Source: an uncultured Muribaculaceae bacterium
Lineage (GTDB): Bacteria > Bacteroidota > Bacteroidia > Bacteroidales > Muribaculaceae
Assembly (NCBI GenBank): GCA_910587915.1
Contig: CAJUOB010000006.1
Location: 1-64,000, forward strand
DNA length: 64,000 nucleotides
Reading direction: 5' to 3'
Shown here piece by piece: positions 37,296-46,485 of the stretch. A program made the translations under genes and the position numbers. The stretch's first letter is position 1, and the number at the start of each line of letters is the position of its first letter. The notes under the pieces are model-generated. The model was not told the DNA's origin. It saw nothing but the letters and a program-made list of their open reading frames with translations, and did not search any database.

Positions 37296-38870
37296 TTATT
37301 CAGATATTTTCGAAGAGAAAACCTCCATGGAGTCCCGCGACATATAATCGTTCAGAAAGCGCATATTATTCTGGAACAGTTCTTTCCCGGCCTTCTCCGA
37401 CTCAACCGACTGCATTGCAGCATCGGGTATTAGATTGTTGTCGATAATATACTGCCTCATTTCCGAAGTCGCTAAATCGTGATCCATTATAAGTTGGAGC
37501 CCTGTCATGGCAGCCTCTTTCTTATCATAGTATTTATTTCCCCTTAGTTTCACAACATCGCCCCAATTCGGCAATATTGTCACTGTCGAATCCGTATTGA
37601 CAAAATACAATAGATTATCGCAGTCCCTAATATCTTCAGGAATATCCATGTCCTCCTGCTTTCCGGCGGTAGGGAAATGCGCCAAATACTCATCACAATT
37701 GGCGCATACACCGATGCGCTTGTTCCTAAGGCCTTTCATCAATGCAGCAAAGCTCGACTCCATGGCAGACTTCTTTTCCTCCCAAAGAGCATAAGCCTTA
37801 TCAAATGCTTCCCCGGACAATCCTTGTGCGCCGATTCCGTTAAGCATCCATTTGCCATCAAAATAGACCAGCGACATAAAAGCGCTGTCTTCCGCCTTAA
37901 CATGCGATGGAATGACACCATCTGGCATAGTATACGCCGACATCTCCATGCGCTCTCTATCGAGATTACACAGTACCGCTGAGTCCTTGCCGATTTCCAC
38001 ATACTCATAGAATGAGTATGGCAGGGATTTCAATTCATTTACCGCAGGCATGAATTCCTCTTCTTCCGGATCATGGCATATGTCCATAATTTCAGCCAGC
38101 CACTCATAGGCTCTTATGGCCAACGGCCCGATATTAACATTGAATGGCAAGAATGCATCGGCGATATAAGCCTTTCTATGTTCAAAATCGTCGTCCTCCA
38201 GATTTCCAAATTTCTCAGCAAGGGGAGTGAGATTATCTGCCAAAGTCCGAGAGTCGGCAACCTTGGTGAGATAGCACCGGTCGACGAGCCACATACACAG
38301 ATTCCGCACCTGATAGTATACCGGAACTCCTATCTTCTCTTCAGGTACTATGCGAATACGTCCTACTGTATCCGGCGCCTCGTCGTACCCTTCTTCAATC
38401 ATCGGGAAAATAGCCAGTGCAAGCAACTCTGCCGCCGGATTGCAAGGATTGAGCAGGGTATCGCTCGAAGTAGAATTGAGCACATACCATATGAGGAAAC
38501 GCACAGCCTGTAAACATGGAAATTCTCGACTGTAGTATTCGTCATCGGTTTCGAAAAATGGTAGCTCACGGCCATATTTCTTCTTGTGAAGGCTCACGAA
38601 CGCCTGCCATACCCCTTGACCGGACACCAGATCCTCAACATAGCAGGTGAGAGTCAGTACGAGTTTCCGCTGAATCTTACTGTCAAAGCGATCATCGTTG
38701 CCAAAAAATTTCCGAACTACCTTAAACAACTTATTTGCGAACCCGACATAATATCCGTCGGTCGACATGTCAAAACCATTGTAATGATGAGCGCGGAAAT
38801 CTGCCAAAGTTATCATATCCTTGGCAAAAGGCGTATATTTAGGTACTTTATTCTTCTTATTGGATGCCAT
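37296..38870 (-). CDS. DUF3843-like protein of unknown function
   Basis: The 524-residue cytoplasmic protein begins at ATG 38870 (MASNKKNKVPKY). Motifs such as CYVEDLVSGQGVWQAFVSLHKK and REFPCLQAVRFLIWYVLNS (about residues 80-145) recall, from memory, the Bacteroidales DUF3843 family. The second half (from about residue 270) looks like a separate domain with an SEC-C-free, acidic composition. No enzyme motif is apparent. It is transcribed alone, divergent from msrAB. I cannot assign a function. The gene is more AT-rich than its neighbours. Confidence 0.65.
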   Translation of the reverse strand: MASNKKNKVPKYTPFAKDMITLADFRAHHYNGFDMSTDGYYVGFANKLFKVVRKFFGNDDRFDSKIQRKLVLTLTCYVEDLVSGQGVWQAFVSLHKKKYGRELPFFETDDEYYSREFPCLQAVRFLIWYVLNSTSSDTLLNPCNPAAELLALAIFPMIEEGYDEAPDTVGRIRIVPEEKIGVPVYYQVRNLCMWLVDRCYLTKVADSRTLADNLTPLAEKFGNLEDDDFEHRKAYIADAFLPFNVNIGPLAIRAYEWLAEIMDICHDPEEEEFMPAVNELKSLPYSFYEYVEIGKDSAVLCNLDRERMEMSAYTMPDGVIPSHVKAEDSAFMSLVYFDGKWMLNGIGAQGLSGEAFDKAYALWEEKKSAMESSFAALMKGLRNKRIGVCANCDEYLAHFPTAGKQEDMDIPEDIRDCDNLLYFVNTDSTVTILPNWGDVVKLRGNKYYDKKEAAMTGLQLIMDHDLATSEMRQYIIDNNLIPDAAMQSVESEKAGKELFQNNMRFLNDYMSRDSMEVFSSKISE

Positions 38871-38897
38871 AAAGACTATTGTATGAGTGATAGACAA

Positions 38898-38905
38898 CAA
38901 ATATA
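38898..38905 (-). promoter_or_regulatory. -7 box of the DUF3843-like gene
   Basis: The minus strand reads TATATTTG, 27 nt upstream of the ATG at 38870. No -33 box is seen. Confidence 0.5.
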
Positions 38906-38939
38906 ACGCTTTAATCGTTGTGTTTCTGCATAATTTCCG

Positions 38940-38947
38940 TAAATTCG
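38940..38947 (+). promoter_or_regulatory. Probable -7 box of msrAB
   Basis: TAAATTCG is one base from TAnnTTTG and lies 15 nt before the msrAB ATG. It is back to back with the leftward box at 38898-38905, so the two units share a 90-bp control region. Confidence 0.4.
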
Positions 38948-38962
38948 CAAAAAAGACATAAT

Positions 38963-39907
38963 ATGACAAAATCAATATACCTTGCCGGAGGTTGCTTCTG
39001 GGGCACCGCACATCTTTTCTCTCTCGTTCCCGGTGTATCATCGGCTACAGCCGGCTATGCAAACAGCACAGTTCCCTCACCCTCCTACGAGCAGGTATGC
39101 ACCGGCCACACAGGCGCTGCCGAAACCGTTCAGGTCGACTACAATCCCGACAGTGTGGGTCTCACCGACCTGCTGAAACTGTTTTTCAAAAGCATAGACC
39201 CCACTTCGGTCAATCGACAGGGAAACGACTGCGGCACACAGTACCGTACAGGCATATATTATGTCGACAAATCCGATGCCCCTGTAATCGAAACAGAACT
39301 TGCCACCCTACAGAGACGCCACACCACTCCATTAGCGATCGAATACGGTCCATTGCAGAATTTCTATCCGGCCGAAGAATACCATCAGGACTATCTCTAT
39401 AAAAACCCCGGTGGATACTGCCATGTAAATCCGGCGCTATTCAAAGAAGCAAAGGAATTGGCGGCTCGGACCACAAAGGCCGACAAAGAAGAACTCCGAA
39501 AACGCCTCACCCCACTCCAGTGGGAAGTTACACAGAATGCCGCAACCGAACGACCATTCGTAAACGAATACGACGCCGAATTCCGACGCGGCATATATGT
39601 CGACATCACCGACGGTACTCCCCTCTTTCTTTCAACCGACAAGTACAACTCCGGATGCGGTTGGCCGGCATTCAGCCGCCCCATCGATGAATCGCTGATC
39701 GATGAAAGTATCGACACATCCTATGGCCGTGTTCGCACCGAAGTGAAATCATCGTCGTCGGGGGCCCATCTCGGGCATGTTTTCCCCGATGGTCCGGCAG
39801 AGACCGGAGTTCAACGTTACTGCATCAACTCGGCATCGCTACGCTTCATACCCATCGAAGAAATGGAAGCCGAAGGCTACGGTCGATACATTCCTCTGGT
39901 GAAATAA
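38963..39907 (+). CDS. msrAB: Fused peptide methionine sulfoxide reductase MsrA/MsrB
   Basis: The 314-residue protein joins MsrA (about residues 1-165; GGCFWG with catalytic Cys11, resolving Cys in GGYCHVN) to MsrB (about 185-310; GCGWPAF, LGHVFPDG, and RYCINSASLRF with the catalytic Cys). It reduces both epimers of oxidised methionine with thioredoxin. The MsrB part lacks the two zinc-binding CxxC pairs, as do many fused forms. No signal peptide is present, so it repairs cytoplasmic proteins. The start is the ATG at 38963. An AraC regulator follows 4 nt later. Confidence 0.96.
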   Translation: MTKSIYLAGGCFWGTAHLFSLVPGVSSATAGYANSTVPSPSYEQVCTGHTGAAETVQVDYNPDSVGLTDLLKLFFKSIDPTSVNRQGNDCGTQYRTGIYYVDKSDAPVIETELATLQRRHTTPLAIEYGPLQNFYPAEEYHQDYLYKNPGGYCHVNPALFKEAKELAARTTKADKEELRKRLTPLQWEVTQNAATERPFVNEYDAEFRRGIYVDITDGTPLFLSTDKYNSGCGWPAFSRPIDESLIDESIDTSYGRVRTEVKSSSSGAHLGHVFPDGPAETGVQRYCINSASLRFIPIEEMEAEGYGRYIPLVK

Positions 39908-39911
39908 TCCG

Positions 39912-40820
39912 ATGGACAGCAAAATCGACATAAAATACTTCAGCACCAGCCGGACCGATGAGGATTGGGGATTGGTGGTGACTACTGTAGGGCGCCAACG
40001 TATCAGGCCAGGATGTTCGTATCCACAGTCGCTTCATCCCAACACCCATGCATTCAAGCATTCAACCGGCCGTATCCTCGATGAATACCAACTCATATAC
40101 ATCACAGATGGATGCGGATATTTCGAATCTCACTCATGTCGCCGAAGGAAAGTCTCGGCTGGCACGATTTTGCTGTTATTTCCCGGAGAATGGCATTCAT
40201 ATGCCCCCGATAGCAATACAGGATGGTATGAATATTGGGTCGGATTTCGGGGTGAAACAATCGAGCGCCAGGTTAAGGCCGGATATTTCACGCCTCAGGA
40301 ACCTATATTTCATATCGGCTCCAATCATGGCATCATCGGGCTATACGACGACATAATAGCCCATACTGCCCGGGAAGAAACGGGATTCCAGCAATTGGTC
40401 GCATCGATTGTGCAGATGATGCTCGGAACAGTATATTTCCGTTTCCGCAATTCTATCAATGATGACTCATTCGCAAGAAGTGTCATTCAGGAATCACGAA
40501 ACATCATGAAGCAATCTATCGACACAGGTATATCACCACAAGAAATAGCCCGCCGGCTATCGGTGGGCTATTCGTGGTTCCGGAAGACATTCAAAAAATA
40601 CACAGATGTCTCGCCGGCGCAATATATGTCGCATCTACGCTTCCTTAAAGCCAAGGAAATGCTCGAATCAACAGATTTGACAATGGCCGAAATCGCTTTC
40701 TCGCTGAACTTCGATAGCCCCAGCCACTTCGCATCTTTCTTCCGCAAAATGGCAGCAGCAACGCCATCTCAGTACCGATGCCGTTTCCGGAATTCCACTA
40801 ACGGCAACGATACACCTTGA
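39912..40820 (+). CDS. AraC-family transcriptional regulator
   Basis: The 302-residue regulator has a cupin-like sensor half (about residues 20-150; FPGEWHSYAPD) and a C-terminal double helix-turn-helix (about 200-295; SPQEIARRLSVGYSWFRKTFKKYT and MAEIAFSLNFDSPSHFASFFRKM), the AraC/XylS signature. AraC proteins with a cupin half often sense sugars. It is co-transcribed with msrAB but overlaps the 3' end of the GH106-like gene by 23 nt on the other strand. The sugar-type sensor makes the hydrolase a plausible target (inference). Confidence 0.9.
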   Translation: MDSKIDIKYFSTSRTDEDWGLVVTTVGRQRIRPGCSYPQSLHPNTHAFKHSTGRILDEYQLIYITDGCGYFESHSCRRRKVSAGTILLLFPGEWHSYAPDSNTGWYEYWVGFRGETIERQVKAGYFTPQEPIFHIGSNHGIIGLYDDIIAHTAREETGFQQLVASIVQMMLGTVYFRFRNSINDDSFARSVIQESRNIMKQSIDTGISPQEIARRLSVGYSWFRKTFKKYTDVSPAQYMSHLRFLKAKEMLESTDLTMAEIAFSLNFDSPSHFASFFRKMAAATPSQYRCRFRNSTNGNDTP

Positions 40821-43800
40821 AATCATCGAAAAGACCATAGTCGGCCAAATCGTACTCGGCGCCCGGCTTCTGTCGGGTAACATTGTTCCAATGCCATGGC
40901 CCGGCAATACCACGGTCGGAAGAATAGTGCGGTCCAAAAAGATTCTTAAGACTTCCGATTACCCGCATTTCCACACGGTTGCGACCTTCGCGGATGAAAG
41001 GCGTGATATCGAGTTCATTCGGTTCCCATCCGATTACTCCGGCCTTGCGTCCGTTCACAAACACTTCAGCCACAGTGCCGTTCCATTTTCCGGCATCAAG
41101 CACATATCCGCTATCCACATCGGTTATATCGTAGTTCTTGCTATACGACATATCCCATGAATAGAACGGCAAGCCTTGAGATTTCCACGATCCGTTTTTT
41201 GTAGCGGTAGCTTTCACAACAGTCCACCCTGCACCGGCTGATTCAAGATCAAAATCACCCAATATATGCACAGGTGCTATCTCGGCATTTATATTCATGG
41301 GAGAAAGACTGAGTTCCACCACATTCTCGCCCGCTTTCGCAAGATTGCCTATGGTATAGACTCCCATGCGGCCGTCGAGCAGCCTGTCCTTTCCATCAGG
41401 CCGCACATTGATGCCATTGACGCATACATTCCACACATCGGGCTGTTCCACAAGCATTTTCATACCATCGGTGGCTACATCCGCACCCATTGTGAAATGA
41501 TACCGTACCTTCACATCGCCATTCGAAAGAGTGTCGCGGTCCAAGATAGTCTGCTTGTACTGTATAGCTGAATCCCACGGGTCATTGGTGCCGTAGTACT
41601 TATTGTATAGCTTGTTGCATGCGGTGTAGGTGTACAATCCTGTCTCGAGCACACCATCCATCTCCAGATCGCAGAAATCAATGTTGAGTATATTGTCTTT
41701 CATTCTGGCGACTTCCATGGCAGATGTTGGCGAAAGCTCAACTTCTTTCACCATCGATGGCCGCAACGGATACTTTTCTTTTCCTTTATTGGAAGCGAAC
41801 AACAGCATGCTTCCGGCCGGTGCCAGCGTGAAATCGGCTTCTACGTAATCGCCTGCCCGTGTATGTGCATACGAGTAAACAGTGCCCGATAAAGCGTCTG
41901 GTTCAAGCAGATTCCGACCCTTTACCTTCAAATGTCCTCTGATGGTATCGGTGAGCGAGGAATTGACAAGGAACACGAGCTCACCCTCATCGAACGACCT
42001 GCGGTGATGGTAGAGATCGTTTCCATCCACATCCGAAAAGGCGATAACTCCATTATTGGCCAGAGATTCAATTACCGGTGAATTGAGTTCGGCGTGGTAC
42101 TCAACATTCTTATCGGCGGAATTGACCATAGCCACAAGTTCATCGCTGTATGCACCGTCCACAAGTGTTGGGCGGGAGAAGAGTATCAGTCTGCCGCCTT
42201 TCGACACAAACGATTTCAATAACTTAAAGGTGGGACCATCGATATTTTCAGTCAGCGGTGGAATCACTACAGTTCCATAAGCTCGCTGCCCGACTACAAA
42301 CCGATTCTTTTCGACACTGCCACGGTCCTTTATTATATTCTCCGACCCGAGATCGTACTCCACCTGCGCTTTCTCGAGAGCAGTCACAAACTTTTGGAAA
42401 CTATTGCCGATTTCCATGCAGTAGGGCTCGCCTGTGGTGAACGAGAAATATCCCCAGATTGTAGTGGTCGGTTCGATTACCAGAATATCATTATGCTGCT
42501 CGCCGGCACTTAGCACCAGCGACAGACGTCCAAAATAATCGTTGAGCACCTTATAGTTATCCCACCACGGCGACAGACGGGTGAATACCGGGGGATAATC
42601 GTACTTACGGGCACCGACTATCGTCATATGGGCCAGATGTTGGTTCATGAAGTTCACACCAAGGGCATATTCCCAGTCTCCAAGTCGCTTGAAATCGCGG
42701 AACGACTCGTCCCAACCGCCACCTCCATATGTTTCGCTCAATGTCCGCACCGCTCCGGTCTGATTCGCAGCACTCCGCAGTTCTTTTATTGCCCTCACAT
42801 TGCCGAACTGCGCCTGGGGAGCCTCATCGTTATACTGATTGAACAGCATGTCGACAGCAGGCATCTGATGCCAGGCATACATGGCCATGTTGTCGCCACC
42901 CTGATGCATGCTCGGCCAATCGTGCTCCCAATAGTGTCCGGTCCACAGCATACCCTTGCTGTCGCAATAAGCCGACATCGGTTTTGCCCAGCGGTCCACA
43001 AACATTTGGGTAAGGGTCTGAAGATAATTGTGCCGCACCCGTTTCCAATCGCCTGTACGCTCCGACAGCATCGGAAGCGATGTCGACAGACTGTAGCCCC
43101 AACGATCTTCGAAGCATTTGAACAAATCGGGAGTCCAACGCACGCCACCGGAGCCGGGAATACAAGGTTCATCGGAAAATAGACCTTTGATGACCGGCCC
43201 CAATTCTTCCCCGAATGTCCGTTCATAACCATCCATAGTGATTTCTATGAATTTATCTGTCACGCCATCGACCAGCAAGTCGACATACGAGAATCCGCCA
43301 TGCCATGGCGAAGTGCCGTAATATGTCTTATTATAAAGGTAATAGTCGCCGGATATTCCTCGGTAGTCTTGTAGATTGCCACTTATGTCCTCGAAAACAT
43401 CACCGTCTTTCCTCAATACCATAAAATAATTATCGGCATTCTCCGGAATAGAACTGCTCCGTGTGAGTGCAAGCCCTTGACCTTGATTGTACGACTCCGG
43501 CATCTGTGCAGGCACATGACCGCCGGCAAATCCACTCGGATAGGAATTTTCATCGTAAATCCATATATCGAGTCCGAGTTCCTTACCCTTGTCCACAGCA
43601 TAGCGGTAGAGCGAAAACCACTCGTCCGAAAGATATTCAGTGGCAAGGCCCGGACGTGGATGTACGAAAGCTCCACCAAAGCCTTGCTCCTTGAAATCGT
43701 AAAGCATACGGTCGATATCGGCCCGACTTACTTCTGTATTCCAAACCCATAAGGGCGCGGAGCGGAATTCCTTGCCGGGACTGGCAAAGTCATCCATCAC

Positions 43801-43902
43801 AGCGGAGAATTTCATTTCATGGACCTGTGGCTTCACATATGCATCGACTGTGCCAATGCTGCATGCCAACAGAATTGAAGCGTATAATAATCGGTTTCTC
43901 AT
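40798..43902 (-). CDS. GH106-like glycoside hydrolase (alpha-L-rhamnosidase type)
   Basis: The 1034-residue secreted enzyme has a signal peptide (to about VDAY), then the GH106-like N-terminal barrel (RSAPLWVWNTEVSRADIDRML, GGAFVHPRPGL, DIWIYDENSYPSGFAGG, LFSDEP), a middle Rossmann-like domain (about residues 530-600) and C-terminal beta-sandwich domains (about 740-1034, ending GIAGPWHWNNV). GH106 enzymes remove rhamnose from plant pectin or glycoconjugates. The family contains diverged members, so the sugar is not certain. Two tandem -7 boxes precede it. Its 3' end overlaps the araC gene tail to tail. Confidence 0.85.
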   Translation of the reverse strand: MRNRLLYASILLACSIGTVDAYVKPQVHEMKFSAVMDDFASPGKEFRSAPLWVWNTEVSRADIDRMLYDFKEQGFGGAFVHPRPGLATEYLSDEWFSLYRYAVDKGKELGLDIWIYDENSYPSGFAGGHVPAQMPESYNQGQGLALTRSSSIPENADNYFMVLRKDGDVFEDISGNLQDYRGISGDYYLYNKTYYGTSPWHGGFSYVDLLVDGVTDKFIEITMDGYERTFGEELGPVIKGLFSDEPCIPGSGGVRWTPDLFKCFEDRWGYSLSTSLPMLSERTGDWKRVRHNYLQTLTQMFVDRWAKPMSAYCDSKGMLWTGHYWEHDWPSMHQGGDNMAMYAWHQMPAVDMLFNQYNDEAPQAQFGNVRAIKELRSAANQTGAVRTLSETYGGGGWDESFRDFKRLGDWEYALGVNFMNQHLAHMTIVGARKYDYPPVFTRLSPWWDNYKVLNDYFGRLSLVLSAGEQHNDILVIEPTTTIWGYFSFTTGEPYCMEIGNSFQKFVTALEKAQVEYDLGSENIIKDRGSVEKNRFVVGQRAYGTVVIPPLTENIDGPTFKLLKSFVSKGGRLILFSRPTLVDGAYSDELVAMVNSADKNVEYHAELNSPVIESLANNGVIAFSDVDGNDLYHHRRSFDEGELVFLVNSSLTDTIRGHLKVKGRNLLEPDALSGTVYSYAHTRAGDYVEADFTLAPAGSMLLFASNKGKEKYPLRPSMVKEVELSPTSAMEVARMKDNILNIDFCDLEMDGVLETGLYTYTACNKLYNKYYGTNDPWDSAIQYKQTILDRDTLSNGDVKVRYHFTMGADVATDGMKMLVEQPDVWNVCVNGINVRPDGKDRLLDGRMGVYTIGNLAKAGENVVELSLSPMNINAEIAPVHILGDFDLESAGAGWTVVKATATKNGSWKSQGLPFYSWDMSYSKNYDITDVDSGYVLDAGKWNGTVAEVFVNGRKAGVIGWEPNELDITPFIREGRNRVEMRVIGSLKNLFGPHYSSDRGIAGPWHWNNVTRQKPGAEYDLADYGLFDDFKVYRCR

Positions 43903-43925
43903 AATAACGGCTGTTTTTTACAATG

Positions 43926-43976
43926 CAAAGATAACAGACCGCAAGATTACCGATATTACTATTTATGACAAATTTA
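43926..43976 (-). promoter_or_regulatory. Two tandem -7 boxes for the GH106-like gene
   Basis: The minus strand shows TATCTTTG (43926-43933) and TAAATTTG (43969-43976). Neither has a -33 box, which would fit activator-dependent transcription. Confidence 0.45.
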
Positions 43977-44022
43977 TATCATTTTTTGGCACAAATGTCA
44001 GACTTTACGCCACACGTTTCCT

Positions 44023-45312
44023 CTATCGCGACGCCAGAAAATCGGCCACCACAAAAGTGCTGCCTCCCACAAAAATAGTGTCGGCATCCGACGAGTCGGC
44101 CACTGCCGCCTCATATGCTTCGGCCACAGAACCATAGGCACGTCCATCGAGACCGGCGCCACGGGCAGCCTCGAGCGTGGACTCGGCTTCGCGTCCACGG
44201 CGTACCGACGGCGTGGCGAAATAATACACCGCATTGCGGGGCATGCATCCCATTATTGCCGCCACATCCTTATCGTTGACAAAGCCTACGACCATACGCA
44301 ATTGTCCCGAACTGCGCGACATATCATCGAGTTTGGGCCCGAGCCATTGCCAACCGCCGATATTGTGCCCGGTGTCGCAAACAGTACGGACAGGAGTATC
44401 TTTCACCCACATCCAACGACCCATAAGTCCTGTCAATTCACATACATGGGAAAAACCGGCCGCTACGGCCTCTGCATTGATTGCAGGGAAAACATCACGG
44501 AGCACCCCAAGAGCACAAAGTACCGTCGCTGCATTCTCAACCTGACATTCGCCGGGAAGTTCGCCACATATATCTCCCCACGGGGTACCGCTATATAGCA
44601 TCCCGTCGTGGTCGTGCCGGGCTTCCACATTCATGCATTCCGACGCAAATAGAATAGGAGCGCGCATTGCGGCAGCCTTATCGGCAAATACCTGCCGCAC
44701 ATCGCCATCGGCCCGACCAACAACCACAGGAGTGAGAGGCTTGATGATACCGGCCTTCTCGACAGCAATCTCAGCTTCGGTACTCCCGAGCAATGCTGTG
44801 TGATCAAGCGATATATTGGTGATTATGCTCACCACCGGCGCAAGAATGTTCGTGCTGTCGAGGCGGCCGCCAAGCCCGGTTTCTATCACGGCAACATCCA
44901 CATTGCAGTCCGCGAAATATCGGAATGCCATCACTGTGGTAAGCTCGAAAAAGCTTGGTTCGGGGTCGTGTGGCGCAGATGCCCGGAAATCCTCTATGAA
45001 ACGCTCCACATATGATTCATCGGCCGGGATACCGTTCACACGAATCCTCTCGCGGAAATCAACCAGATGCGGAGAGGTATATAGGCCCACTCTATATCCT
45101 GCCGACTGGAGCACAGCCGCTATCGTATGGGCACTGCTTCCTTTGCCATTAGTTCCGGCTATATGTATTGTCTTGAATTTGCGATGAGGATTTCCATATG
45201 CGGCGGCAAGCGCCAATGTAGTCCCCAACCCCGGTTTGTATGCCTTGGCACCCACATTCTGGAACATCGGCACCTGTTCGAACAACCATCCGATAGAATC
45301 TTTATATGCCAT
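44023..45312 (-). CDS. folC: Dihydrofolate synthase / folylpolyglutamate synthase
   Basis: The 429-residue ligase adds glutamate to dihydropteroate and to folates. It has the Mur-ligase-type P-loop HIAGTNGKGSSAH (about residues 45-57), the TSPHLVDFRERI loop (about 72-83), the GLGGRLDSTN motif (about 140-150) and a C-terminal Mur ligase domain (GHNIGGWQWLGPKL). I start at the ATG at 45312 (MAYKDSIG), 4 nt after the chromate transporter stop; the longer frame begins with TTG inside that gene. It ends the compact minus-strand gene run. Confidence 0.96.
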   Translation of the reverse strand: MAYKDSIGWLFEQVPMFQNVGAKAYKPGLGTTLALAAAYGNPHRKFKTIHIAGTNGKGSSAHTIAAVLQSAGYRVGLYTSPHLVDFRERIRVNGIPADESYVERFIEDFRASAPHDPEPSFFELTTVMAFRYFADCNVDVAVIETGLGGRLDSTNILAPVVSIITNISLDHTALLGSTEAEIAVEKAGIIKPLTPVVVGRADGDVRQVFADKAAAMRAPILFASECMNVEARHDHDGMLYSGTPWGDICGELPGECQVENAATVLCALGVLRDVFPAINAEAVAAGFSHVCELTGLMGRWMWVKDTPVRTVCDTGHNIGGWQWLGPKLDDMSRSSGQLRMVVGFVNDKDVAAIMGCMPRNAVYYFATPSVRRGREAESTLEAARGAGLDGRAYGSVAEAYEAAVADSSDADTIFVGGSTFVVADFLASR

Positions 45313-45316
45313 ACCG

Positions 45317-45886
45317 CTAAAAGATAAGCCATCCGATAAATCCTGCCGCAGCAATTACAGCAATCGGATGAATTTTGGTGAAAAGTACTGCAGCCAGAGA
45401 TGCTACGGCAATCGCTATGCTCTTGGCCACATCGGGGGTGGCCGTGCCGAAATTCTGACTGTTCATAAGCAGAAGTGCCGCAGAGGCTATCAGGCCAACT
45501 ACCACTGGCCTTAGTCCGGCGAAAATGCCCTTAAGTATGGCACTGTCGCGATGGCGAGTTATATAATGTCCTACATAACGTACCAGCACAAACGACGGCA
45601 AAATCACCACGAGAGTGCAAAGCAGCGACCCGAGTATGCCCCACACCGGCGACGATAACTCGGGCGACGACACTCCGGGAGCTACATATCCTATATATGT
45701 GGCCGAGTTGATGCCTATCGGTCCGGGAGTCATCTGAGAGATAGCGACTATATCAGTGAATGTCTGCTCCGAAATCCAACCGGGGGTCACAATCTCATTC
45801 TCTATCAAGGCCAGCATGGCGTAGCCACCCCCAAACCCGAAGAAGCCTATTTTGAGATAGCTCCATATCAGACGAAGATAAATCAT
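45317..45886 (-). CDS. Half-size chromate transporter (CHR), second subunit
   Basis: The 189-residue membrane protein has one CHR domain: KIGFFGFGGGYAMLALIENE near the N terminus and SQMTPGPIGINSATYIGY (about residues 50-67), with about five or six membrane helices. Short CHR proteins occur as adjacent pairs that together form the transporter; the partner is the gene 14 nt upstream. The family exports chromate in some bacteria, but in gut anaerobes the natural anion is unknown. Confidence 0.88.
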   Translation of the reverse strand: MIYLRLIWSYLKIGFFGFGGGYAMLALIENEIVTPGWISEQTFTDIVAISQMTPGPIGINSATYIGYVAPGVSSPELSSPVWGILGSLLCTLVVILPSFVLVRYVGHYITRHRDSAILKGIFAGLRPVVVGLIASAALLLMNSQNFGTATPDVAKSIAIAVASLAAVLFTKIHPIAVIAAAGFIGWLIF

Positions 45887-45900
45887 ATCGGAAATATTAT

Positions 45901-46461
45901 TTACGACTTATTTATTTTCTTGATGGACCGCGCTGTGAAATACCATCCCGCAACGCCACCCAATGCTATGTACAGTATCGGGTTCGACACTACCGGCAAC
46001 TTCGACCAGATGAGAAGAGCCACCGCAGCTGGGATCCATGCCGTCTTCCACCCGATACCGGCCGAGCGGGCTGTGGTAATAACCGGAGCAACAATCAGTG
46101 CCACCACCGCCGGACGTATGCCCTTGAAAATTGCAGTGAGAGTGGGATTCGAAGTAATAGTCTCCGGAGTAAGAAACATGGCTATGGCCAATATGATAAG
46201 GAAACATGGAGTGATAGTACCGGCAGACGCTGCAATAGCTCCTTTAAGGCCACGCAGCTTATCGCCAACCACCACCGAGATGTTAACGGCAAGTATACCG
46301 GGGAGAGATTGGGCCACCGCAAGCAGATCGAGGAATTCATCACGGCGTAGCCACTGATGCTTGTCGACCACCTCTCGCTCTATAATCGATATCATGGCCC
46401 AGCCACCGCCAAAGGTGAACGCGCCTATCTTAGCAAATGTGATAAACAGTTTTCCTAACAC
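45901..46461 (-). CDS. Half-size chromate transporter (CHR), first subunit
   Basis: The 186-residue membrane protein has one CHR domain: KIGAFTFGGGWAMISIIERE and AQSLPGILAVNISVVVG, then a hydrophobic C-terminal half. The mirrored motifs with the downstream gene (FGGGW versus FGGGY; LPGILAVN versus TPGPIGIN) show the pair arose by duplication and now forms a two-chain transporter. It starts 24 nt after mutS2. Confidence 0.88.
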   Translation of the reverse strand: MLGKLFITFAKIGAFTFGGGWAMISIIEREVVDKHQWLRRDEFLDLLAVAQSLPGILAVNISVVVGDKLRGLKGAIAASAGTITPCFLIILAIAMFLTPETITSNPTLTAIFKGIRPAVVALIVAPVITTARSAGIGWKTAWIPAAVALLIWSKLPVVSNPILYIALGGVAGWYFTARSIKKINKS

Positions 46462-46485
46462 TTGTTCTAACTATGAATTAACAGT

